From Borrelia persica No12 (lineage in GTDB: Bacteria; Spirochaetota; Spirochaetia; Borreliales; Borreliaceae), in contig NZ_AYOT01000146.1 of NCBI RefSeq assembly GCF_000500045.1, forward strand, positions 310,001 to 374,000: DNA of 64,000 bases, given 5' to 3'. The notes below the pieces were generated by a model. The model was not told where the DNA came from, searched no databases, and was given only the letters and a program-made list of their open reading frames with translations. A program made the position numbers and the translations under genes. Below are positions 39,164 to 46,900 of the stretch, piece after piece. Numbering within the stretch: position 1 is the stretch's first letter; each line of letters begins with the position of its first letter.

Positions 39164-41018
39164 TGCGTACACTCCAATTATTTAGAATACTCTTAAGTTC
39201 AATAGGCATTCTACATATATTAAAATCAAAAGCCTGAATTAATGATGTTTGAATTGCAGAAACAGATGCAATAAATAATACCTTAAAAGAAAAAACAAAT
39301 TCACCATCTTCAATAAACTCAAGTCCCACAGAATCAACAATATCATAAGTAATATTTCCAAAAACATAATCAACTGCCAAATTAAAAATCGAAAATGCAC
39401 GTTTATTATTTATTTTAAGTTTATCAAATTTACCATTCTCAACAAAAAAATTCACATTACTAAATACAATATTAAAAGAATGTATTACTATATCAACTTC
39501 AAGAGAACAGGCAACATGAAATTTTTTATCTATATCCACAACAAAATCCTGACTAACCATAACAGGGTATTCTCTCTTAACATCACCATCAAACATCAAA
39601 GCAAGCTCTTCTTTCATAGACAAAACTGCCCTTTCAATAAGATAAGATTCCTTGAACAATGCAACAGGAAATTCAACATCACCTTCAAAAGAATGATTAA
39701 CAACAAAATTGACATCAATATAAGGTAAATTAAAAGTTTTAGCCAAAACATTTCTTAAATAATTCATCAAATTAACATCTATTATTCTGTAAGGAATCAA
39801 TACATCTAACTTATCTTTATATAAATTCATAGAGACAGTTAAATTACTACCATCCAAACAAGCAAAATCTATATTAGAATCTAAACTTAAAAAAGCAAAT
39901 CCTATACCTTTTCTCTTGATATCCAAAATACCATATTCATTATTTAAACTGATAGAAGATGACTTGCGCATAATAAAATTTTTCAAATCCATCGCCCTTA
40001 CAAGCTTAAAAAAAACATCATATTCACTCTTAACATGACTAAGCAAGTAACTAAGAGGCTCAAGTGACAAACTGACTGCAAGATTATAAAAATTTGAATA
40101 AATAAAACTATAAATAGAAATTCCAAATAAAAAATGATTATCACAAAAAAAAACAGCATTACTATTAGTAGATACAAAATTAATATGTATTAATACATCA
40201 AAAAACAAATTACTAAAAATTTTATTGAAATAATGCAAATAAAATTTATATAAAAAATTTAATGGCCTATTAATTTTAAGATCTAACATAATCTTATTAA
40301 GCCTATTTTCCGTTGACAAACAATTTACAACTGAAAATTCTAAATTTAAAGACTCTGCCATTAAAAAATGTCTTTTATAATAAATAACATTAACCTTAAT
40401 ACCAAGCTTTTTAGAAAGCACTATACCTTGCAAAACAGCATTAAAAACAACTGGAAATAAAATACTCACACAATTATTATTAATAGGATTAATAATAATC
40501 TTATCTTTGGCAATACAAAAGTTATTACTAATAATCTGTTTAACTAATGCAATATTATCAAGATCAGCATCAATAATTAAATTATCATCGCTAAATAATA
40601 CTTTCACTAAAATAAAGTCACTACAATAATTTAAATGACCTGAAAATTCATAACAAGAATTATAAACTTTAAACTCACCTGATTCTTTCAAGCTAGAATC
40701 ACAATAAATATCACTTTGTTCAATGGGCTTTGAATTAAAAATAACATCTAATTCTGCTTTTAACAAAAGCTCCAAGTTATTAGAATACAAAACTAAAGGA
40801 ATTTGCCCTTCAAAATCTATTTTATTATCAAAAAGTTTTAAGTTAAATTTATGACAATCAACAATATCAATAAATTCAAATGTAATATTATCTTTATAAC
40901 TTATATTAAAAACTTGATCTTTGTATTCATCTGGAAGCTCAAAATCTTCAATAACCGAATTTTTGATATTATAACAAACTGGTAAAACCCAAACTTCATC
41001 CATATTTTCTAACTGCAT
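39150..41018 (-). CDS. degenerate molybdopterin-subunit-like protein of the molybdenum hydroxylase family
   Basis: About 622 residues from the ATG at 41016-41018 (a TTG two codons upstream and M8 are alternatives; no good ribosome site). Usual members have 700-800 residues. At 64-98, DNKIDFEGQIPLVLYSNNLE then KAELDVIF matches 'd.VrfvGqpVAlVvA.t...A..A..lV.V.Y'. Near 506 there is LEVD followed 20 residues on by ENGK, like 'evevD..tG.v.v......DvG', and the end AIQTSLIQAFDFNICRMPIE matches 'AI.NAi.dAtG.ri..lP.tPe'. A Gly-Glu near 573 could be the catalytic GxGE. The Gly-rich cofactor motif GGxFGGK is absent. First gene of the operon; likely unable to hold Moco, by inference. Confidence 0.65.
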   Translation of the reverse strand: MQLENMDEVWVLPVCYNIKNSVIEDFELPDEYKDQVFNISYKDNITFEFIDIVDCHKFNLKLFDNKIDFEGQIPLVLYSNNLELLLKAELDVIFNSKPIEQSDIYCDSSLKESGEFKVYNSCYEFSGHLNYCSDFILVKVLFSDDNLIIDADLDNIALVKQIISNNFCIAKDKIIINPINNNCVSILFPVVFNAVLQGIVLSKKLGIKVNVIYYKRHFLMAESLNLEFSVVNCLSTENRLNKIMLDLKINRPLNFLYKFYLHYFNKIFSNLFFDVLIHINFVSTNSNAVFFCDNHFLFGISIYSFIYSNFYNLAVSLSLEPLSYLLSHVKSEYDVFFKLVRAMDLKNFIMRKSSSISLNNEYGILDIKRKGIGFAFLSLDSNIDFACLDGSNLTVSMNLYKDKLDVLIPYRIIDVNLMNYLRNVLAKTFNLPYIDVNFVVNHSFEGDVEFPVALFKESYLIERAVLSMKEELALMFDGDVKREYPVMVSQDFVVDIDKKFHVACSLEVDIVIHSFNIVFSNVNFFVENGKFDKLKINNKRAFSIFNLAVDYVFGNITYDIVDSVGLEFIEDGEFVFSFKVLFIASVSAIQTSLIQAFDFNICRMPIELKSILNNWSVRIDTN

Positions 41019-41264
41019 AAACAATTAATTAAAACAAAAAATCAAGATCTATCATTTTTTTCTATTTGTACCATTATGACACAATACCAATAAAATTACT
41101 ATTATAAATTAAATATTGCAAATTAAAATCAAACTACAATAATTAAAATTGCCCAAATTATATTACTTAACAGTATTAATATGTAATTAATTTATATTAA
41201 AATTAAACCATATAATGACTATAAAAATAATCCCAAATTATTATACAAATTATCTTATTTCCTT
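41019..41264. other. AT-rich intergenic region between divergent genes
   Basis: Very AT-rich and stop-rich in all frames; no gene seen. It must contain the promoter of the minus-strand three-gene operon, but no -35/-10 pair stands out. Confidence 0.5.
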
Positions 41265-41293
41265 TTGATCAATTTTTAAAACTATGATAATAT
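41265..41293 (+). promoter_or_regulatory. candidate sigma-70 promoter of the heptad-repeat gene
   Basis: TTGATC (41265-41270), a 17-base spacer, then TAATAT (41288-41293), 45 bases before the start codon. Both hexamers match the consensus at four positions. Confidence 0.55.
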
Positions 41294-41338
41294 CAAAATT
41301 AAATGAATATCAAATAATATTCATAAGGTATTAATGTT

Positions 41339-43495
41339 ATGGATAAAGGTAAAAAGACATTTTTAATAATATATAAAATTTTCATGCTGCTCTCCTATAC
41401 ATTGCTTTTTGGAGGAACAAAAAAACATTCACATCATTATATCCTAAATCACTCAAAAATTTATATTCCCAAAGAGGATTTAAGTGAAAACTTTAAGGAT
41501 GCAAACGAAACTATTTATTTTAACAAAAACAAAATTTCAACAAAAAGTAATGTAAACACGTTACAAAAGAAACCAAATAAACAATTTCAAGATTCAACAC
41601 AAATTCAAATAGCAAACAACAGACAAACACAAAATAACATATTTACACAAGATGTCGATTTAGTACAAGACAATATGGATGATGATTGGTTTATAGAAAA
41701 CATCGACAGTCTAAAATTGAGAATCGAAAACTATGAAAGAAAAATAATGGACATAGAAGATCTCTTAAAAGAAACAAATATAAAATCAATAAGAAGAAAA
41801 AACGAAGAATACGCAATGATAATAAAAAATTTAAAAGAAGAAATTGAAAAGATAAAATATTTAATCAACACAAAAGAAAATTTAATAAATTATTCTTATC
41901 AAACAAAAAATAATGCTTATAATGAACAAGAATATAAAGACAATCAGAACGAATATGTCTCAAATGAAACCTATGATTACCCACCTGAAGAAAATATATA
42001 CAACACATATGCCCAAGAACAAGAATATTTTAATTTAGAAAATCCCATATTAAGTGAGCTTGATAATAAAATTAACAACAATAAAGATTTCATCAATAAC
42101 AATATTCATAAACTAGGTAAGCTTGATAATAAAATTAACAACAATAAAGATTTCATCAATAACAATATTCATAAACTAGGTAAGCTTGATAGTAAAATTA
42201 ACAACAATAAAGATTTCATCAATAACAATATTCATAAACTAGGCGAGCTTGATAGTAAAATTAACAACAATAAAGATTTCATCAATAACAATATTCATAA
42301 ACTAGGCGAGCTTGATAGTAAAATTAACAACAATAAAGATTTCATCAATAACAATATTCATAAACTAGGCGAGCTTGATAGTAAAATTAACAATAACAAA
42401 GATTCACTTGACAGCAACACTCAACAATTAGGACAACTTGATAATAAAATCAATAACAATGCTCAACAACTAGACGAGCTTAATAGTAAAATTAACAATA
42501 ACAAAGATTCACTTGACAGCAACACTCAACAATTAGGACAACTTGACAATAAAATCAATAACAATGCTCAACAACTAGGCAAGCTTAACAATAAAATTAA
42601 CAATAACAAAGATTCACTTGACAGCAACACTCAACAATTAGGACAACTTGACAATAAAATCAATAACAATGCTCAACAACTAGGCAAGCTTAATAGTAAA
42701 ATTAACAATAACAAAGATTCACTTGACAGCAACACTCAACAATTAGGACAACTTGACAATAAAATCAATAACAATGCTCAACAACTAGGCGAGCTTAATA
42801 GTAAAATTAACAATAATGGAGAAACCTTAATAGCATTTCAAAACGAATTAACAAACTTTAAAAACACCTATGACAACAGCTTAAAAAATATCGAAAATAA
42901 CTTATTTTCAATAGAAAAAATAATAAACACATTAAAAGATAAAATCGAAGAAAATGAAGGATTATACAAAGAAAATAAAAATATAATCCAACAAAAACAA
43001 GAACAAATAAATATATTAGATAAAAGATTAAAAGACAATGAAAATGATATTTTAAAAATTCAAAAAGGATTAAAAAAATACGCAAAAAGAGATTCAAGCA
43101 AATATCAAAACAAAAAATCACAAGAGAAAACACAAAAATTTTCTCCTCAAGATATAACAATAAATAAAAACACTATAATAAAAACTGCTGAGTTCCAAAT
43201 ATATCCAGATACGCATTCAAATAACTATAATTTTAAAGTTCAAAGTAGTGAATTTGATTTTAAAAAATCCAATGGATATTATATCGAAATAGAACCAACA
43301 CAAAACTTATACAGAGCAAAAGAAATTTATAAATTAATACCAAAATATAATGTTAAAACTCATTTCATCAACCCATCATTAAAACATAAAGAAAAATTTT
43401 TTCGAAACTTAATAAAAGTAGAATACACAAACGATATAAACACTCTATACAAAAATTTAACATCAGAATTTAAAAACGTAAGAATAATAAAATAG
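41339..43495 (+). CDS. heptad-repeat coiled-coil protein with C-terminal SPOR-like region
   Basis: 718 residues. Residues 8-26 form a signal peptide or membrane anchor. Residues 110-175 are charged coiled coil. Residues 240-484 are in-frame tandem repeats: five copies of a 21-residue unit (LDNKINNNKDFINNNIHKLG) and four of a 35-residue unit that adds LDNKINNNAQQLG. All units are multiples of seven, preserving heptad register. A second coiled coil follows. The last 75 residues (from YYIEIEP) have the beta-alpha-beta-beta-alpha-beta pattern of a divergent SPOR domain. AAGG lies ten bases before the ATG. A periplasmic peptidoglycan-associated filament is inferred. It corresponds by position to BB0553. 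Confidence 0.85.
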   Translation: MDKGKKTFLIIYKIFMLLSYTLLFGGTKKHSHHYILNHSKIYIPKEDLSENFKDANETIYFNKNKISTKSNVNTLQKKPNKQFQDSTQIQIANNRQTQNNIFTQDVDLVQDNMDDDWFIENIDSLKLRIENYERKIMDIEDLLKETNIKSIRRKNEEYAMIIKNLKEEIEKIKYLINTKENLINYSYQTKNNAYNEQEYKDNQNEYVSNETYDYPPEENIYNTYAQEQEYFNLENPILSELDNKINNNKDFINNNIHKLGKLDNKINNNKDFINNNIHKLGKLDSKINNNKDFINNNIHKLGELDSKINNNKDFINNNIHKLGELDSKINNNKDFINNNIHKLGELDSKINNNKDSLDSNTQQLGQLDNKINNNAQQLDELNSKINNNKDSLDSNTQQLGQLDNKINNNAQQLGKLNNKINNNKDSLDSNTQQLGQLDNKINNNAQQLGKLNSKINNNKDSLDSNTQQLGQLDNKINNNAQQLGELNSKINNNGETLIAFQNELTNFKNTYDNSLKNIENNLFSIEKIINTLKDKIEENEGLYKENKNIIQQKQEQINILDKRLKDNENDILKIQKGLKKYAKRDSSKYQNKKSQEKTQKFSPQDITINKNTIIKTAEFQIYPDTHSNNYNFKVQSSEFDFKKSNGYYIEIEPTQNLYRAKEIYKLIPKYNVKTHFINPSLKHKEKFFRNLIKVEYTNDINTLYKNLTSEFKNVRIIK
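42056..42370 (+). repeat. five tandem 63-bp repeats inside the coding region
   Basis: Units begin at 42056, 42119, 42182, 42245 and 42308. They are nearly identical, differing mainly at the first codon (GAG/AAG) and at GAT-AAT versus GAT-AGT. Each encodes 21 residues (three heptads), so copy-number change would not shift the frame. Confidence 0.95.
42371..42790 (+). repeat. four tandem 105-bp repeats inside the coding region
   Basis: Units begin at 42371, 42476, 42581 and 42686; each is a 63-bp part related to the previous repeats plus a 42-bp part (encoding QLDNKINNNAQQL plus one residue). Five heptads per unit. The last unit runs into non-repetitive coding sequence at 42791. Confidence 0.93.
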
Positions 43496-43511
43496 ATTCA
43501 CTCATCTAAAC

Positions 43512-45506
43512 TTACAAGATCTCTAATATATCAAGAAGTTTCAAAATCTTAATGCCCAAATCATTAGCCTGTTTCAATTTAACTCCAGGCTTTTTACCAA
43601 CAAGTAAAAAATCTAAACGCTTAGTAACTGAACTACAAAAAATAGCACCTTTTTTAGTAATCTTGTCAATAAGCACAGATCTAGAATATTCATCAAAAGA
43701 ACCTGTTATGCAAAATTTTTTACCAAATAAAGAAGAAGTACCCTCACAATTGATATTATCTTCTTGCATTTTAAATCCCAATTCTTTAAAGAAATTAAAT
43801 TTGTCAAGAACAATCTTATCATTAAATGCTTCAATAATATTTAAAGCTATTCTCTCCCCTATTCCCTTAATTTTCAAAAGACTAGCAAGAGCATCTTCTT
43901 TATTTTTGCAAAGAAGACTAATTGAATCAAACGAATTAATATTATTGTTTATTAACAATAATATTGTATTAATCCCAAGCTCCTTAATTCCCATACCAAG
44001 AAGCAATTTTCTAAATGGTCTCTCTTTACTCTCTTTAATAGAACGCTTCAAATTATTTACTCTCTTTAAACCAAATCCCTTAAGACCAATAAGTTTATCA
44101 AAATTAAATGTATAGAGATCTAATTCTGAAGATATAAAATTCATACCAAAAATAAATTCTATTGTCTTTCCTGAAAATCCCACAAGATTCATACATTTTT
44201 TACTACAAAAGTATTTTATATGCCCAATAATCCTACAAGGACAATGTCTATTGACACAAAAAAAATCTACCCCCTCTTTTGTTAAAGCCATTTTACATGA
44301 AGGACAATTGATAGGAACTTTAAAATTACCAACAGAAAGCTTTTCTATCACCAATGAAACAGCAGGAATTACATCTCCACGCCTTGAAATTGCAACAATA
44401 TCTCCAATATTTAATCCAATCGAATTTATATAATCCTGATTATATAAACTTGCATTGCTAATAAAAGCTCCAGCAATAAGTACTTTTTCTATATTCGCAA
44501 CGGGTGTAATTTTACCACTGCGACCAACCTGAACAATTATATCAATCACCTTACTAACAGCTGTGAAAGACTTAAATTTATAAGCCATTGACCATTTAGG
44601 ATGATGAGAAGTATATCCCAAAATCTCTCTTAAACTCAAATTATCAACCTTCAGAACAACACCATCAATCTCATATTCAAAACAATCTCTCTGTTCTTCT
44701 ATTTCTTTAACATAATTAATAATTTCTTCACCCAAGTTACTACCATGAAAAAACTTGTAAAAAGGATTAAGTTTAAATCCAAATTGTTTAAGCTTAAGCA
44801 AAGCATCATCATTAGTATTAAATTCCAAACTAGAATATAAAATATCATAAACAAAAATATCTAAAGGAAACTTCGCAACTTCTCTGCTATCTATTCTTCT
44901 CAATATACCTGAAGCTAAATTTCTAGCATTAACATAAGCATTATTTAATGTACGGTTTATTTCTAAAAAATTTTTCTTAGAAATATAAATCTCACCCCTC
45001 AATACCAATTCAACCTGTGCTCCGATACATAAAGGAACATTCTTAATTGTTCTCACATTTTCAGTAACATCATTACCAATTTTCCCATCTCCCCTAGTTA
45101 AAGCTTTTTGAAGTATTCCATCCCTATAATAAAGAACAATTGAACATCCATCTACTTTAGGTTCAACTGAAATGCCTGTATCAATACTTAATTTAGAACC
45201 TTCTAAATTTATTTTCTCAATCCATGACAATAATCCCTTAACCTCATAACTTTTATCCAAGCTCAATATAGGAAAAGAATGCTCACTTTCTTTAAAATCA
45301 TTTAAAAGATCGCTTCCAAATTTCAGAGTAGGAGAATCTAAAGTGCGATATTCAGGATATTCACTCTCCAAATATTGCAATCGTAAAAGAGCCTGATCAT
45401 AGGTAAAATCATCCACACTAGGCGAAGAATCAACATAATATTCCTTATCCCATTTTCTAATAACATTCTTTAAAGATAAAATTTCATCTTCTATACTTTT
45501 GCTCAT
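43512..45506 (-). CDS. ligA: NAD-dependent DNA ligase
   Basis: Seals nicks in replication and repair with NAD. In 664 residues: Ia domain, adenylation domain with nucleophile K117 (EPKVDG), OB-fold, four-cysteine zinc finger (CPSC...CVNRHC), helix-hairpin-helix repeats (KGFGLKR, KGIGERIA) and a C-terminal BRCT domain (LFGKKFCITGSF). All expected parts are present. No strong ribosome site precedes the ATG. It converges on the heptad-repeat gene with 16 bases between. Confidence 0.97.
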   Translation of the reverse strand: MSKSIEDEILSLKNVIRKWDKEYYVDSSPSVDDFTYDQALLRLQYLESEYPEYRTLDSPTLKFGSDLLNDFKESEHSFPILSLDKSYEVKGLLSWIEKINLEGSKLSIDTGISVEPKVDGCSIVLYYRDGILQKALTRGDGKIGNDVTENVRTIKNVPLCIGAQVELVLRGEIYISKKNFLEINRTLNNAYVNARNLASGILRRIDSREVAKFPLDIFVYDILYSSLEFNTNDDALLKLKQFGFKLNPFYKFFHGSNLGEEIINYVKEIEEQRDCFEYEIDGVVLKVDNLSLREILGYTSHHPKWSMAYKFKSFTAVSKVIDIIVQVGRSGKITPVANIEKVLIAGAFISNASLYNQDYINSIGLNIGDIVAISRRGDVIPAVSLVIEKLSVGNFKVPINCPSCKMALTKEGVDFFCVNRHCPCRIIGHIKYFCSKKCMNLVGFSGKTIEFIFGMNFISSELDLYTFNFDKLIGLKGFGLKRVNNLKRSIKESKERPFRKLLLGMGIKELGINTILLLINNNINSFDSISLLCKNKEDALASLLKIKGIGERIALNIIEAFNDKIVLDKFNFFKELGFKMQEDNINCEGTSSLFGKKFCITGSFDEYSRSVLIDKITKKGAIFCSSVTKRLDFLLVGKKPGVKLKQANDLGIKILKLLDILEIL

Positions 45507-45630
45507 AAATTGAAATCAAATTTATTGAAAAAACCCCACAATACATTTTAACAAAAAAATATAAAATTTAAACAAAGATTATTGAGTAATAAAATTATTC
45601 ATCTTAAAATTTAAAGTAAATACAAAATCT

Positions 45631-45659
45631 TTATTAAATGATTTTTCATACACTATTAT
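45631..45659 (+). promoter_or_regulatory. candidate promoter of the cheY1 operon
   Basis: TTATTA (45631-45636), a 17-base spacer, and TATTAT (45654-45659), about 14 bases before the AAGGAG site of cheY1. The -35 is weak. Confidence 0.4.
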
Positions 45660-45686
45660 GTTAAAATTAAACAAGGAGTATGAAAT

Positions 45687-46067
45687 TTGGAAGAAAATAA
45701 AAAAGCTTTAATAGTTGACGATTCTATTTTTATGCGTAAGAATCTAATTAAGATATTAAAAAAACTAGGATTCAATGAATTCTTTGAAGCAGAAGATGGT
45801 ATTCAAGCCGTCCAAAAATTTGAAGAACATGCAGACCTTCACTTAATAACTCTTGATATAACTATGATGGGCATGGATGGCATTACAGCACTTGACAGAA
45901 TAACCACACTTAACAAGAATTTGAAGCGTAAACTAAACATATTAATGGTTACAGCACTTGGAAAGCAAGATCTGATTACAAAAGCCTTACAACTTGGAGC
46001 AAAAGGGTATATTACAAAACCTTTCAGCGAAGAACAAATAACGGAACAAATAAAAAAATTGAATTAG
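45687..46067 (+). CDS. cheY1: chemotaxis response regulator CheY1
   Basis: Single receiver domain, 126 residues, with D11/D12, phosphoacceptor D57 (TLDITM), T89 and K111 (ITKPF). It starts at TTG: AAGGAG lies nine bases upstream, and the ATG that overlaps this region opens only a six-codon frame. It heads an operon of cheY1-fliS-orf-polA-coaE-SPOR genes, with 10 bases to fliS. Its place in a flagellar operon differs from cheY2, so it probably addresses a different kinase or motor state. Confidence 0.93.
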   Translation: MEENKKALIVDDSIFMRKNLIKILKKLGFNEFFEAEDGIQAVQKFEEHADLHLITLDITMMGMDGITALDRITTLNKNLKRKLNILMVTALGKQDLITKALQLGAKGYITKPFSEEQITEQIKKLN

Positions 46068-46077
46068 GAGAAAATCC

Positions 46078-46506
46078 TTGCTAAAAAAAGAAGACATTTA
46101 CAAAAGAACACAGGTTAACACATCAAGTTCAATATCAATATTGATTATGCTTTATGAAAAAGCAATACAAGATTTAGAAATTGCCAAAGAACTTTACAAA
46201 AATGGAGACCCAACTAGCATCACAAAAGCAGATGAAAAAGTCTATCATGCACAAGATATCATAATAGAACTAATGTCTACACTCAATTTTGAAGATGGTG
46301 GAGATATTGCAAATAATTTATTTTCAATATATTCCTTTTTAAATAAAACATTAGAAAGTGTCACATTAAAGAAAAACACAAATAATATCCAAGAAGTTTT
46401 AAAGCATCTTCAAAATCTGCACACAGCTTGGAAGACATTACTTAAAAAAGATAATATTTTTAATAATAATATTAAGAAAAAATTAGGAATCAATATTGTC
46501 GGTTAA
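46078..46506 (+). CDS. fliS: flagellar export chaperone FliS
   Basis: 142-residue helical protein that binds the flagellin C-terminus before export. The pattern YKRTQVNTSSSISILIMLYEKAI, then IIIELMSTLNF, then the alpha-helical body is characteristic of FliS. The start codon is TTG at 46078 with AGGAG seven bases upstream. In Borrelia the periplasmic flagella also set cell shape. The gene overlaps the next by 11 bases. Confidence 0.88.
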   Translation: MLKKEDIYKRTQVNTSSSISILIMLYEKAIQDLEIAKELYKNGDPTSITKADEKVYHAQDIIIELMSTLNFEDGGDIANNLFSIYSFLNKTLESVTLKKNTNNIQEVLKHLQNLHTAWKTLLKKDNIFNNNIKKKLGINIVG

Positions 46507-46900
46507 CACAAATATAATATTAAAAACATATTTACAAGATCTAATACTTGAACTACGAAAGCTAAAATCTATCTTAGAATTTGAAAATGAAAAAATCACG
46601 AAAGGCATAATAAACATATTAGAAATCACCAATCCTGAAAAGGATCTCAAACTAAATTCAATCAACAATTATTATGCAACCATAAATTCATGGTTATCAA
46701 AACAAGAAGACATACACGGAGAAATTAAACAATTAATTAAGAATGCCTCATCATTAAAAGAAATGATATGCATTCAATATCAAAACACATATAAAACCTT
46801 AAAAACAATATTTAATCAAAAAAAAATAATACCAAAGATACAATTTCCAAAAAGTCCATTTAATCATCAAGAATCAATTTTAATAGATGTTACAATATGA
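46496..46900 (+). CDS. small helical protein of the fliS operon
   Basis: 134 residues, no recognised family. It starts at TTG 46496 (AGGA seven bases upstream, inside fliS) and its stop overlaps the polA ATG (ATGA). The protein is helical, charged and has no signal peptide. Position directly after fliS suggests a FliT-like or other flagellar chaperone role, which is inference only. Confidence 0.75.
   Translation: MSVNTNIILKTYLQDLILELRKLKSILEFENEKITKGIINILEITNPEKDLKLNSINNYYATINSWLSKQEDIHGEIKQLIKNASSLKEMICIQYQNTYKTLKTIFNQKKIIPKIQFPKSPFNHQESILIDVTI

Noticed and set aside
42056-42790. Direct repeats resembling a CRISPR array
   Set aside because: The units are contiguous, in frame, lack unique spacers and encode coiled-coil heptads inside a long open frame.
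43552-44115. 187-codon open frame opposite ligA
   Set aside because: Antisense shadow of the conserved zinc-finger, HhH and BRCT regions of ligA.
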